Counted from the stretch's first letter, positions 8,044-17,367 are shown. The stretch: DNA of 64,000 nt from Novipirellula sp052161655 (GCF_052161655.1 NZ_CP197418.1:2852001-2916000); one strand, 5' to 3'. Translations and numbers: made by a program. The notes: generated by a model not told the origin, from the letters alone.

Positions 8044-9418
8044 ATTCAGTCAACTGTGGCGCAATTTGCGGTCGAGATTCTGGTTTATGCCTTCGATGAT
8101 TGTCGTGGCCAGCATCGCGCTCGCGGCAGTTTTGATTGAGGCAGACGCCGCCGTGAGCGACCGATGGCTGTCGCAGTGGCCGCGACTGTTTGGGGCCGGT
8201 GCGGAAGGCGCTCGAGGAATGATGTCCACCATTGCTGGCTCCATGATGACCGTGGTGGGCGTGACATTCTCGATGGTCTTGATGGTACTGGCGATGGCTT
8301 CGAGCCAATACACCTCACGCATCATGCGAAATTTCATTCGTAGCCGTGTCACTCAGGTCGTCCTGGGGATTTTCTCAGGAATTTTCACCTATTGCCTGAT
8401 TGTATTGCGCACAATTCGCAGCGGCGATGAGGGTGCATTTGTTCCCAATTTGGCGGTCTCCTTCGGTTTCGTTCTCGCACTCGGTGGTGTCGGAGCTCTG
8501 ATCTTCTTCATTCATCACATCGCCTCTTCGATCCAGGCTTCCAGCATCATTGCTTTGGTCGCAGAGGAAACGATCGCTGCTGTCGACCGACTGTTTCCAG
8601 GCAGCGTCGGACAAGTCGTGGACAACGAAGATGACGAGCGACCAGCCCGACCGCCATCCGAGTGGAACTGGCAACCGGTCAAGGCCAGTGAGAGTGGCTA
8701 TATCCAAAGTGTGGATAACGACGAGCTCGTTCAGCTCGCACGGGACAAGAACACGATCGTTTGGATGAATCACGGAATTGGCGAGTTTGTTGTCGAGAAC
8801 ACCACTTTGGCCTCACTTGCTCTGGAAGATCCTCCGGATCAAGCAACGATCGAGGTCCTCCAGGCGATATTCAGCATTAGCCGCCACCGTACGGTGGATC
8901 AGGATGCGGCCTTCGGGATCAGGCAGATCGTCGATATAGCGCTGAAAGCACTCTCTCCCAGCATCAACGACACGACGACCGCCATCATGTGCGTCGATTA
9001 TTTAACGGCGATTCTGGCCCGCTTAGTGCAACGACAAATTCCCTCATCGCGTCGATACGAGGATGGGGAACTACGAGTGCTTGCAAAAGGCCCGACCTTT
9101 AAAAGCTTGCTGGCCGAATCGTTCGACCAAATTCGAAGCAACGCCAACGGCGACGTCGCCATCATGTCGCGGATGCTCGGTGCCCTTGAAACCCTTGCCA
9201 GTTTGACGGCCAGCCCAAGCCGTCGCCGCGATATTGGAGAGCAAGTGCAATGGATTGCCGAGTTGGCCGAGCGTTCCGTCGAGTCCGCGCATGACCGCAC
9301 GAGGATCGACACACGGCTGGCACGTGTGCGCGAAGCACTCGAAGGCGAGCCTGCTTCATGCACAGGTGAGGGGCGTGACTACAAGTGCGATGAGAACACG
9401 TCAGTCGTGCGTAACTGA
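8036..9418 (+). CDS. DUF2254 predicted membrane protein
   Basis: The 460-residue protein has four clear transmembrane helices in its first 170 residues (around residues 18-35, 62-85, 105-125 and 140-162), then a long soluble part. The segment MMTVVGVTFSMVLMVLAMASSQYTSR and the later SRHRTVDQDAAFGIRQIVDIALKALSPSINDTTTA are characteristic of DUF2254. The function is unknown; a role as an integral membrane sensor or channel is only conjecture. Translation starts at a GTG inside the last codons of the phosphoketolase gene, so the two are translationally coupled. Confidence 0.9.
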   Translation: MNRFSQLWRNLRSRFWFMPSMIVVASIALAAVLIEADAAVSDRWLSQWPRLFGAGAEGARGMMSTIAGSMMTVVGVTFSMVLMVLAMASSQYTSRIMRNFIRSRVTQVVLGIFSGIFTYCLIVLRTIRSGDEGAFVPNLAVSFGFVLALGGVGALIFFIHHIASSIQASSIIALVAEETIAAVDRLFPGSVGQVVDNEDDERPARPPSEWNWQPVKASESGYIQSVDNDELVQLARDKNTIVWMNHGIGEFVVENTTLASLALEDPPDQATIEVLQAIFSISRHRTVDQDAAFGIRQIVDIALKALSPSINDTTTAIMCVDYLTAILARLVQRQIPSSRRYEDGELRVLAKGPTFKSLLAESFDQIRSNANGDVAIMSRMLGALETLASLTASPSRRRDIGEQVQWIAELAERSVESAHDRTRIDTRLARVREALEGEPASCTGEGRDYKCDENTSVVRN

Positions 9419-9450
9419 ATTTGAAAAACTCAATAGAAAAAGGAATTCCC

Positions 9451-9870
9451 ATGCTCAAACACAAACTGCTTTTGCCCGAAGGGATACTCATTCTCGAACC
9501 GTCATCTCCACTCGAAGCGGACGAGTTTGAGGCTGTGCCCCACGAAATTGATCCCTTTCTTGCGGAGCATGACGCCCTCGCTGGCGTAATGGTCTTCGCC
9601 AAGGCCCTTCCGGGCGGGATAAACCTCGAGGCCGCCTTTGCTCACTTGCAGCTTATCGAGAGCTATCACCAAAAAATCAAGAAACTGGCAGTGGTCAGCA
9701 ACAATGTTTTGCTGGCCGAGTTGCCAAGGATCGTGTCTCAGCTTGTGCATCCAAACGTCAGGCATTTTTGCGAATCCGAGTACGAAGACGCACTGAATTG
9801 GCTCAGGAGCAGCGGCGTCTCAGCAGCCAAGAAATCCATTCGCGCCGAACCGGTGGGAGGCCAGCAATGA
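9451..9870 (+). CDS. SpoIIAA/STAS-like protein
   Basis: This 139-residue protein begins MLKHKLLLPEGILILEPSSP and continues with AEHDALAGVMVFAKALPGG and KIKKLAVVSNNVLLAELPRI, the alternating strand and helix pattern of SpoIIAA-like STAS proteins, ending near HPNVRHFCESEYEDALNWL. AAAGGAA just upstream supports the ATG chosen over the longer frame beginning at 9421. It lies between the DUF2254 gene and the phosphatase, sharing an ATGA overlap with the latter, so it belongs to the same transcription unit. Its role is unknown. Confidence 0.8.
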   Translation: MLKHKLLLPEGILILEPSSPLEADEFEAVPHEIDPFLAEHDALAGVMVFAKALPGGINLEAAFAHLQLIESYHQKIKKLAVVSNNVLLAELPRIVSQLVHPNVRHFCESEYEDALNWLRSSGVSAAKKSIRAEPVGGQQ

Positions 9871-10556
9871 CTTTGCGACTATTTTTGATGCGGCATGGCG
9901 AGACGGAGTGGTCGCTTACCGGGCAACACAGCGGTCGCGCCGATATTCCGCTGACGAAAAATGGCGAAGAGCAAGCACGCGAACTCGGCCAGCGGATTCG
10001 GCTGTTCACTTTTGAACATGTGCTGACGAGCCCGCTGCAACGCGCGCGACGAACATGCGAGTTGGCGGGTTTGTCGAACGAAGCGAAAGTTGACGCAGAC
10101 TTGATCGAGTGGGACAACGGTGATTACGAGAGCCGAACTGGTGATGAGATTTTGGCTACGCGACCTAGATGGAATCTCTTTCGAGACGGCTGCCCCAACG
10201 GTGAAATGCCAGAACAAATCTCTGCGCGGGCTGATCGACTGATTCACAGACTGATCGAGTTGGATGGCGATGTCGCTCTTTTTTCGCACAGTCATCTAGG
10301 TCGTGTGCTCGCCGCGCGTTGGATCGGGCTGTCGGTCGAACACGCCCAGCCGTTTTTGCTTGATACCGCGTCACTGAGCATTCTCTGCTACGAACACGAC
10401 CGCACCGATCAGCCTGCCATCGCGTTGTGGAACTCCGCCTCGCTCGAACGATTCGGTGATTCATCTGTTGGCGGAAATGGCAGCGCGGCTGCGGTATATG
10501 AGAACGCGATTGAGCGCTGGGACAATGAAGGTGGAGAAACTCCTGCCGCTTCGTAA
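9867..10556 (+). CDS. Histidine phosphatase family protein
   Basis: The 229-residue protein has the LMRHGETEWS motif at residues 7-16, with the phospho-accepting histidine, HVLTSPLQRARRTCEL near 50 and a second active-site histidine in VALFSHSHLGRVLAARW near 135. This is the phosphoglycerate-mutase-like branch of histidine phosphatases, close to the CobC/PhoE type. The substrate is unknown; a sugar phosphate is plausible from its place at the end of the phosphoketolase operon. Its ATG overlaps the stop codon of the preceding gene, which fixes the start over the longer frame at 9768. Confidence 0.92.
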   Translation: MTLRLFLMRHGETEWSLTGQHSGRADIPLTKNGEEQARELGQRIRLFTFEHVLTSPLQRARRTCELAGLSNEAKVDADLIEWDNGDYESRTGDEILATRPRWNLFRDGCPNGEMPEQISARADRLIHRLIELDGDVALFSHSHLGRVLAARWIGLSVEHAQPFLLDTASLSILCYEHDRTDQPAIALWNSASLERFGDSSVGGNGSAAAVYENAIERWDNEGGETPAAS

Positions 10557-10847
10557 CATGCGGAAAAGGGAATCTCGTGAAATAGCTGATTGCCTTCGAC
10601 TTCACGAATCAGAGGCAGATCAAAACGATCCTCAGCAAATTGATTCCCGGGTTTGCAGTGAACCTTGCTGCCACGACCTCGATTGATGTTACTAAACTCG
10701 GCATCGATACCCGGCTCTCTTCGGCACGATCTCCGAAGGGGTTCGAAAGTAGTGCGACGCACTTAACTTTACTTGAAATTGGCAGCTTACCGGCGATCCT
10801 GAACATCGGATACACTTTCAGAAGAGCTACATTCCCGTCAAAAATGG

Positions 10848-12224
10848 ATGATCGCCATGCAACGAACCGCCTATGCAATTTTTGTTGTCACCCTGATCGC
10901 GTTTGGGGGACATGCGTCTGCAACCGAGCCAGACCCCGCTTCCGTGTTTGAGCAGAGGATCATGCCGATCTTCAAGTCTCCGAATCCCTCAAGTTGTGTG
11001 CAGTGTCATCTTTCGTCTGTAGACCTAAAGGACTACATCCGACCGTCCAGTCGTGAGACGTTCCTGTCACTACGAGACCAGGGCTTGGTTGACGTTAATC
11101 GTCCACGCGAGTCAAAAATCCTGCACTTGATCGAGATGGGCGAATCCGATTCGGACTCGTTAGCCAAGCGAATTCATGCAAAGAATCGAAACGCAGAATA
11201 TGAAGCATTTGCGTCTTGGATCGTAGCCTGCTGCCAAGACTCGGACTTGGTGAATGCCGCGGCGATCCAGCCTAGCGTTGCGGCTGGTCCCAAGGCGTCT
11301 GTGGAGGTCGTTCGGCACTCCCGCAAAGATCGGGTTTTGGATTCCTTCGTGCGAAATATTTGGTCTCAACGCATGCGATGTTTTCCGTGTCATACACCGG
11401 CAGAGCTCGACACGGATAATCCGATGCACGAAAAGCCAATGGAACGAAACAAAGAGTTCGTCGCCAAGTTTGGAGCGAAGATGAATATCTTTAAGGAGAC
11501 TCCTGAGCAGACATTGCAATCGTTAATCGCAAACAGTCGAAAGCGGCATGGCAACGATCTTCCGTTGATCAACGTGGACTCCCCGTTACAAAGCTTGCTG
11601 CTGCTAAAACCGACGGCCAAGATTCCCGCCAAAGATGCCAGTGGGAACCTGGGCAAGCCTTCCTCGGTCGCGCCGGTCTCGCACCTGGGCGGCATCAAAA
11701 TGCACACGGACGATCAATCGTACAAAGCGTTCGCTGCTTGGCTGCAAGACTATGCACTGGCTGCCACAGGGGGCTATCGGGATGGCAAAGCGATTCCCAA
11801 AGACAACTGGTATCCAACCGAGCACGTGATCCGCATCAAAGGGCTTCCCACGAACTGGCCCAATTTGTCAACGGTTCAAATATTTGTTCACCGTTGGGAT
11901 CCGGAAATGGATGATTGGTCCCCAACTCCCATCGCTTTCACTCAATGTAAAGTGACGCCACGCAAGATGGTCAATGGTTCCCTGTTCGTGATCGCGGCCG
12001 ACGATCAGCGAGACGATTTTGCGTCCGAGGGTGAAACCATTCCTCCTGGAAAGGTACAGCTACGACTCTATTTGGACCGTGACGACGTCCTTCGTGATCA
12101 GCCAACGAAGCTGATTAACAGAGACACTCCGGACGCGTCCGCAGTGATCGATGCGAAATTCGAGAAGGGATTTCAGAATGCGGACGTTGTCGAAGGAGAG
12201 CATGTACTGATGACCGGCCTGTAA
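10848..12224 (+). CDS. Secreted dihaem cytochrome c-type protein
   Basis: The 458-residue protein starts with a Sec signal peptide (MQRTAYAIFVVTLIAFGGHASA if translation begins at the ATG at 10857). It then shows two c-type haem motifs, CVQCH at residues 50-54 and CFPCH near 178, so it is probably a periplasmic redox protein. The rest is a beta-rich domain without motifs I recognise (KGLPTNWPNLSTVQIFVHRW, DDFASEGETIPPGKVQLRLY). Proteins of this style are common in planctomycetes, usually as parts of DUF1549/DUF1553-like cytochrome families, but no such domain is evident here. It converges on the 5'-nucleotidase gene across a repeat element. Confidence 0.75.
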   Translation: MIAMQRTAYAIFVVTLIAFGGHASATEPDPASVFEQRIMPIFKSPNPSSCVQCHLSSVDLKDYIRPSSRETFLSLRDQGLVDVNRPRESKILHLIEMGESDSDSLAKRIHAKNRNAEYEAFASWIVACCQDSDLVNAAAIQPSVAAGPKASVEVVRHSRKDRVLDSFVRNIWSQRMRCFPCHTPAELDTDNPMHEKPMERNKEFVAKFGAKMNIFKETPEQTLQSLIANSRKRHGNDLPLINVDSPLQSLLLLKPTAKIPAKDASGNLGKPSSVAPVSHLGGIKMHTDDQSYKAFAAWLQDYALAATGGYRDGKAIPKDNWYPTEHVIRIKGLPTNWPNLSTVQIFVHRWDPEMDDWSPTPIAFTQCKVTPRKMVNGSLFVIAADDQRDDFASEGETIPPGKVQLRLYLDRDDVLRDQPTKLINRDTPDASAVIDAKFEKGFQNADVVEGEHVLMTGL

Positions 12225-12337
12225 ATAAGCGTCGTCGATCGCGACGTTAAACAGACTCAACATCACCGACCTTTGTTTTCACATCGTGTTCAGGATTGCG
12301 ATCACAGTTGTGTGTGCAAGATCTCGCCCACGAGCGT

Positions 12338-12489
12338 CCTAGTGCTTCGTCTAGGTTGAAATTTGGGGCTTCTAATGTAGTGGAGCTTGCTAAAGCTCCC
12401 TGTTTCGCGGGTGTGGGAGATTTCTTGGATGTCAGAGGATCTTTTGCAAGATCCACTACCTCAAAATCAAAGTCGGACAAAGCACTAGG
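12338..12489. mobile_element. MITE-like element, family A, copy 1
   Basis: The element is bounded by inverted repeats, CCTAGTGCTTCGTC on the left and GACAAAGCACTAGG on the right, with TA at each edge as expected of Tc1/mariner or IS630-type elements. Inside are two hairpins in inverted orientation, one starting GTAGTGGAGCTTGC (12377-12399) and one ending GCAAGATCCACTAC (12437-12459). It carries no gene. A second copy with the same outer ends and architecture but different hairpin sequence lies at 34275-34408. Confidence 0.65.
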
Positions 12490-12537
12490 CATCATTCGCT
12501 CCTTTTTGACGTCATGCCAAGAAACGAATAAATCTGA

Positions 12538-14136
12538 TTAGCGGGGCTTTGGAATCAGAGTGATGCTTGTAGGTTGGGGAGCCACAATTGATTTGGATCG
12601 CAGAAAGTGGCGTTCCACGATATCGACAACGCTCTCTTCGCTGACCTTGACTTCTTCCGCGTCTCGCATGTCATCGTAGCGGTGAATACCGTTCAACATG
12701 CCACTGTGCGAGGCGACTCGATAGGATTTGTTCCTGTCCAATTGCATCCCGTTAACGTGCACATCACGAACCCGCTTTCCTTGTTGGCCGGCCCAATCGA
12801 GCGTCCATGTCATTCCCGAGGTCTGAACGAGTCCGCCCACACGATCCAGCGGGTTCTCTGCTTCCAGATTGGTAGCCGACTGCTCCAGTACGTCATGAAT
12901 TTGTCGGCCTGTAAGCGTAAAGGTTGCGAGTTTGGCCGGATGCGGTAACAGCGTGAAAAGATCTTCACGAGTCACCTTCCCCTGAGGCAACGTGATTCCA
13001 TATCCGACCCCCGGAAGCAACGCGACCTCGGCTCCTGTTTCTTGACGGAGCAAGTCGGCAACCAGAACATCGAAGGGACTCTCGTGTTTGTATTTTCTGG
13101 GGATAAGAGTCTTCGCCATCCCGATGACTTCCTCGAGCTTCTTTCGATGAGGCTGACGGATGTCGGCAATCAACGTGGCCATTTTTGGATGCGAGTAATC
13201 CTTGACCCAGAGCATGTGCAGTTCGTCTTCAATCTTGACAATCTGTCCATCAGCAAGGCTGACTCGAACTTCTCCAAGAGCCGCCGTGTCGGACATGGCT
13301 TGGACAATCTGGGTTCCATTGACGGTGATCGCCGGATGGAGGCGGTCATGAGAATGGCCGCCGATGATCAGGTCGATTCCGTCAACCTCACGGGCTAGCA
13401 ATTTGTCCACCGCTGTTCCTTGATGAGACAGAATCACCACCACATCCGCCTGACGACGGAGTTCAGGAACGTAGCGGCGGGCGGTTTCGATTCCGTTGAC
13501 GAAGCGAAGCCCCTGGATATTTTTTGGCGCGGTGGTTTGATCGGTGTTGTGGTAGCCGAGAGCCAAAATGGCAATCTTTACCTTGCCCACCGAGAACACG
13601 TGGAACGGCTTGCCCAAGAACGGCTGGTCCGTTTCTTGCTCGATGATGTTCGCTCCTCGCAGCGGAAAGGCGGCGAGTTTTTGCAGATGACGAGTTTGTT
13701 CCACGCCGTAGTCAAAGTCATGATTGCCGAGAGCCATATAGTCGTAGCCGACAGCATTCATCATGCGAATAACGGCTTCCCCCTGAGTGAGGTTTCCGAG
13801 AAGGTCGTCGCTAAAAGTGTCGCCCGCATGAACCAGTAGCACATTTTGCTCGCCCCGCTTCTGACGAACTCTTTCAACGGCGGAAGCCAATGCCTCGAAG
13901 CCGCCAATACGGCCCTCTTTCCCGAAATGGTTTTCTGGCTTTTGAGGGTTGCCGGTTTGGGACGTTGCATCTTCTGAAACGACACGAAATGGCATATGCC
14001 GACCGTGGAAGTCGCAAGTATGCAAGATCGTCACTTCCGTCGGACTGATCGCTGTATGTTTCTCCTCGGCTTCACTCATTGAGCAGCCCAATCCAGCGAG
14101 CAGAAAACTGAGCATCATGGTTTTTAAGATTTTCAT
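12538..14136 (-). CDS. Lipoprotein metallophosphatase/5'-nucleotidase (UshA type)
   Basis: The 532-residue protein has a lipoprotein signal peptide with lipobox LAGLGC near residue 18, so it is probably membrane-anchored outside the cytoplasm. The N-terminal calcineurin-like domain shows LHTCDFHGR (the second metal-ligand motif is usually HTNDLHG, so Cys replaces Asn), VHAGDTFSDD, YMALGNHDFDYG, VVILSHQGT and IIGGHSHDRLH. The C-terminal half is the 5'-nucleotidase substrate domain (TREDLFTLLPHPAKLATFTLTGRQI). It would release phosphate from nucleotides. A 50-residue reading frame ends 14 bases upstream on the same strand and may be the remnant of an operon partner. Confidence 0.93.
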   Translation of the reverse strand: MKILKTMMLSFLLAGLGCSMSEAEEKHTAISPTEVTILHTCDFHGRHMPFRVVSEDATSQTGNPQKPENHFGKEGRIGGFEALASAVERVRQKRGEQNVLLVHAGDTFSDDLLGNLTQGEAVIRMMNAVGYDYMALGNHDFDYGVEQTRHLQKLAAFPLRGANIIEQETDQPFLGKPFHVFSVGKVKIAILALGYHNTDQTTAPKNIQGLRFVNGIETARRYVPELRRQADVVVILSHQGTAVDKLLAREVDGIDLIIGGHSHDRLHPAITVNGTQIVQAMSDTAALGEVRVSLADGQIVKIEDELHMLWVKDYSHPKMATLIADIRQPHRKKLEEVIGMAKTLIPRKYKHESPFDVLVADLLRQETGAEVALLPGVGYGITLPQGKVTREDLFTLLPHPAKLATFTLTGRQIHDVLEQSATNLEAENPLDRVGGLVQTSGMTWTLDWAGQQGKRVRDVHVNGMQLDRNKSYRVASHSGMLNGIHRYDDMRDAEEVKVSEESVVDIVERHFLRSKSIVAPQPTSITLIPKPR

Positions 14137-14150
14137 GGTTGTAACACCAG

Positions 14151-14303
14151 TTATTTGAACGGGACGTAGGGATAGCCGCCCATTTCGATATTGGGGTCAA
14201 CGTCTTGATCCGTGAACGACAGGGTCTCCAATCTTTGCCTCCGCAAGAAGCTAGGAGGAGGTTGGATGCTGGAACGAGCCGAACCTGTTTCAACTGCAAC
14301 CAT
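14151..14303 (-). pseudogene. Short frame ending GGYPYVPFK, possible C-terminal remnant
   Basis: A 50-residue open frame begins MVAVETGSARSSIQPPP and ends with the protein-like segment LETLSFTDQDVDPNIEMGG followed by YPYVPFK. The tail looks like the conserved C-terminus of a larger secreted protein, but I cannot name the family. It lies immediately upstream of the 5'-nucleotidase gene on the same strand. It may be what is left of a gene formerly cotranscribed with it. Evidence is weak. Confidence 0.3.
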
Positions 14304-14345
14304 GTCTGCAAATCATGCGCCCACTCTCTCCTGAGCTTTTCTGAT

Positions 14346-14470
14346 ATGTCGGCCGACAATACGGCGGTGCAGATCGATGCCGGAGCCTACCTGTCGATTC
14401 CCGATCCGGGAGCGGACAGCGAAATCAATTGTATGATCGGCGATCCATTGACCACTTTCCAACATCGAAC
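14346..14470 (+). pseudogene. Possible LamG-like domain remnant
   Basis: On the plus strand the segment AVQIDAGAYLSIPDPGADSE followed by INCMIGDPLTT resembles the opening of LamG-type domains found in planctomycete DUF1553-like cytochromes, where a sequence of this kind leads into EAWV. Here the frame degenerates immediately afterwards, and no larger protein is readable on either side. I treat it as a gene scar between the nucleotidase and esterase genes. The remaining sequence up to 14654 holds nothing else I can support. Confidence 0.3.
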
Positions 14471-14654
14471 TCGAAGCGGCCATCACCTCCGTTGTCCAAA
14501 ACCGAATCGACGGCAAGGACGAATGGACGAAGCAGACCTGCGAGCGAACTAGGCTCGGCCAACCACACCACCCCGAGGTTGCTAAAAGAAGAACAACTAG
14601 GTCGACGCACTTCAGACGAAGGCTAATCGCCCCCGTCCCCTTTTTGTTTCCCCG

Positions 14655-15647
14655 TCATTGAGCGGACAGATTCAAGGCCTCTAGCATAAACGGATACACC
14701 GAATCGAGAAGCGAATCACCGTTGACCTTGGCGTTCCATGCCGAATGGCCCAAGCCTTCGAGTCGGATACGTTCGATCTTGCTTCGATAGTTCTTTAGTA
14801 AGTCTTCTGCATGATGATAGGGAACAATTTTGTCTTGTGTCCCGTGGATGATCAGCAAGGGGGCATCATCGGAATCGAATCGATTTCGCCCATCATATTC
14901 TTTCAGCAAATCAAGCAAGAGCCCCGATCCCCAATGGCTCACCACCGCCTGGACACGCGAGGATTGGTCCAGATGAGTCGCTTGCAGTAGTTCGTTTTCG
15001 GCATCGTTTGACAGCAGTTCGTCGCGAAAGTCTTCTTCATCCGAAGCTGCGAGAGCTGCACCGATGTAACCGCCTGCTGATCCGCCATAAACAACGATCG
15101 AATCACCGTCCACGCGATACGATTCTGCATTGGCACGGATCCAACGAACCGCCGCCTTTGCGTCTCGTGTTGCAGCATAGGTGGGGCGGTTCTTTAACCA
15201 ACCTTTTGGCGCGATTGCTCGATCACCGTGCAGACGATAGTTAATAGAAAAACAAACCCACCCGCGCTCGGCAAAATAGTTTCCGGCGCGAACCATTGAC
15301 CGCATCAACGAATCACCGGTCCAAAAACCGCCGGAATGCACCAGCAAAACGACGGGACGATTCAGCACGGTGGCTTCGTCAGGTTCATAAACATCAAGCG
15401 TCAGATTTCGCGGATAGCAACGCTGCGGATCGGTGGGATGATAGATCATCCCTTGAGCGTAGGGCAAGCCACGCGTGACTTTTACTGGATACGTCGGTTT
15501 TTCAAAAATCGAACCGATCGATTCTCGTTCACCTGCCGACGGCTTCGCCGCTGTCACCGGAGGCTGCGCCATCGCGTCGAAACCACGAGCCAAGACGATG
15601 AACATAAAAAACAAAACACATCTTCGGTAAGTCGCTATCGCTACCAC
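14655..15647 (-). CDS. Secreted alpha/beta hydrolase (esterase)
   Basis: The 330-residue protein starts with a Sec signal peptide (CVLFFMFIVLARGFDAMA). It then has the BD-FAE/esterase-lipase layout: VVLLVHSGGFWTGD (oxyanion HGG-like motif, here HSGG), VVYGGSAGGYIGAAL with the GGSAGG nucleophile elbow near residue 195, DDAPLLIIHGTQDKIVPYHH with the acid, and LGHSAW with the histidine. It is probably an exported carboxylesterase acting on acetylated polysaccharide or a small ester. The substrate is not predictable. It stands alone, with a repeat element in the upstream region. Confidence 0.9.
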   Translation of the reverse strand: MVAIATYRRCVLFFMFIVLARGFDAMAQPPVTAAKPSAGERESIGSIFEKPTYPVKVTRGLPYAQGMIYHPTDPQRCYPRNLTLDVYEPDEATVLNRPVVLLVHSGGFWTGDSLMRSMVRAGNYFAERGWVCFSINYRLHGDRAIAPKGWLKNRPTYAATRDAKAAVRWIRANAESYRVDGDSIVVYGGSAGGYIGAALAASDEEDFRDELLSNDAENELLQATHLDQSSRVQAVVSHWGSGLLLDLLKEYDGRNRFDSDDAPLLIIHGTQDKIVPYHHAEDLLKNYRSKIERIRLEGLGHSAWNAKVNGDSLLDSVYPFMLEALNLSAQ

Positions 15648-15725
15648 GTGGGGAACCTCTGGGGAAATTGCTGACTCGACGTTTCATCATTGGATTGAGC
15701 CCGTAACGCCGCCGAGCCTAAGAGA

Positions 15726-15816
15726 GTATCCGAAAAGGGGTCTGACCCTTTGGAAGCGAGTCGCTTTTGTTGAGTTTCTTGCCTCGCCGGAGAGGGTCAG
15801 ACCCCTTTTCGTGTAC
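15726..15816. repeat. Palindromic repeat, family B (GGGGTCTGACCC), copy 1
   Basis: The ends are GTATCCGAAAAGGGGTCTGA on the left and GGTCAGACCCCTTTTCG on the right, forming a long imperfect inverted repeat around an AT-poor core. A near-identical copy lies in the opposite orientation at 26836-26926. GGGGTCTGACCC palindromes are common in many bacterial genomes and are usually regarded as non-autonomous repeats mobilised in trans. It lies in a 440-base gap that otherwise holds no convincing gene. Confidence 0.8.
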
Positions 15817-16086
15817 TAAAACGCTCTATAGTACTTAAAATCTCGCCCCGCCTGTATCTAACCGGCTGTGATTCTTCTCCACCTAATGTTGTCCTTCTGG
15901 TGGCGTGATGATCGACAACGAATGTTGACTAACCGGCTCCGTTGGAATCGGCCAATCGTCTTTTTTCCCATCCACGTCAATCTTAAGTAGCCAATCTGTC
16001 TGGCCCACTCCACTTCCGTGGGCTAGGCATCCTGCGGGTCGAGTATTCCGTTCTTGGCGTGAAAGTCGCGGACGGACCATACCGGA

Positions 16087-17367
16087 CTATTCGAACACGT
16101 AGGTTGCCACCATCCTCACTTCACGGTCTGGATCTTCTTTCAGTCGGAGCATTTGATCGTGGTACGGTTTAGCTGCGGCCTTCCATTGAGCCAGCGACAA
16201 CAGCGTTAGGCGGCGGACGGTAGCATTTTGATCTGCTAGTCCTTTCGCCAAAATGGGTAAGACTTGCTTCGCCGCCTTGCGCCCCAGGCTGCGGTCACCC
16301 AGCACGGACACGGCATGCCAGCGAATGACCAGATGCGAAGACTCTAGCCCGCGAAACGCTTCATCCAGATCCGACAAACCGATTTCGCATAGCGAGCTAC
16401 CGAGCTTCAGCTGTTCCTCTACGACTTCGACGACTTCAGGATCCCCGGAGCTCAAGAGTTTTTCAGCAAACCGATAATCGAGTGGGCCCGAACTCTGCGA
16501 TTTCAGTCCACTCACGATTGCAGCGACCGCTTGGACTCGCGTTGCAGATACACACGTCTGTTCGAAAAGGAAATCGATGTCGCCTAACTTGAAGAGTGCT
16601 TGAGCGCTCGATTCAGCCAGCCCTCCTCCACTGCCGCAACCTCCTCGCAGTGCATCGATCACTATTTGATCTCGCACGCCCAGTTTTCCCAGCAGGACAG
16701 CTCCGTAGTACCCATACTTCGACGGGAGGAACTCAAGCAAAGCGGGGATCGAATTTTCACCGAGCGAAAGAATCTCCTCTTCAAACGACCAAGGAGCTTC
16801 CAAGTACTCCGGCATGCGATCAGCTAGCAGCACAGACGCATCTACTTGGCTCTTGGGGGCATACTCAGCGAAGAGTCGTTCGAAGAGACTTTTAGGTACA
16901 CAACGTCGCAGGATGTCCTCAGCCTCATCGCTGACATAGACGACAAAGTCTTTCGTCGTCCGTTCGTCCCGCTCGAACGTTTTCCGAATGGACTTCGCAA
17001 TGCGAACCAGCACCGACAAAAATCGCTTTTCCGTCTTCCGCCAATGGTTCTGGGTGCTGCGATTGGCTTCTTCGTTCAGGTCGTCTGCCAACTGACTGAG
17101 TGGCTCTTCTTCGATCGCGAGTACATTTTGCCAAGTCCAATCAGCCGGATTCCACTTGAGTCCGTTGTCTTCTGCCGACTTGATCTGTTGAGCAGCCTCC
17201 AGACTATTCACCGCCAACTGAGGAAGGTTCATCTGCCCGTCGAGTTCGCGATAGCTCTCGTGAAAAGCCAATGCATAGACTGTGTGCCCGGGATGCTCGG
17301 CAAGCCAACGTTGAAACGCCCTCTCACACTCGGCGAGCAATACAAGTTCGAAATTTTTCCAGTCCAC
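16087..17367 (-). CDS. DUF4303 N-terminal domain plus HEAT repeats
   Basis: The 426-residue protein has an N-terminal region resembling DUF4303 (YALAFHESYRELDGQMNLPQ, then LKWNPADWTWQNV). It is followed by HEAT-like helical repeats in the second half, for example EEEILSLGENSIPALLEFLP, DQIVIDALRGGCGSGGGLAE and SHLVIRWHAVSVLGDRSLG. DUF4303-like proteins belong to the SUKH/immunity-like miscellany often found with toxins, but the function here is unknown. It is on the same strand as the upstream reverse transcriptase gene, separated by a 460-base gap containing an unrelated gene remnant, so joint transcription is uncertain. Confidence 0.7.
   Translation of the reverse strand: MDWKNFELVLLAECERAFQRWLAEHPGHTVYALAFHESYRELDGQMNLPQLAVNSLEAAQQIKSAEDNGLKWNPADWTWQNVLAIEEEPLSQLADDLNEEANRSTQNHWRKTEKRFLSVLVRIAKSIRKTFERDERTTKDFVVYVSDEAEDILRRCVPKSLFERLFAEYAPKSQVDASVLLADRMPEYLEAPWSFEEEILSLGENSIPALLEFLPSKYGYYGAVLLGKLGVRDQIVIDALRGGCGSGGGLAESSAQALFKLGDIDFLFEQTCVSATRVQAVAAIVSGLKSQSSGPLDYRFAEKLLSSGDPEVVEVVEEQLKLGSSLCEIGLSDLDEAFRGLESSHLVIRWHAVSVLGDRSLGRKAAKQVLPILAKGLADQNATVRRLTLLSLAQWKAAAKPYHDQMLRLKEDPDREVRMVATYVFE

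Noticed and set aside
15883..16080. A 65-residue minus-strand frame just downstream of the DUF4303/HEAT gene.
   Set aside because: It starts seven bases after that gene's stop, but composition and lack of a ribosome binding site do not support it.
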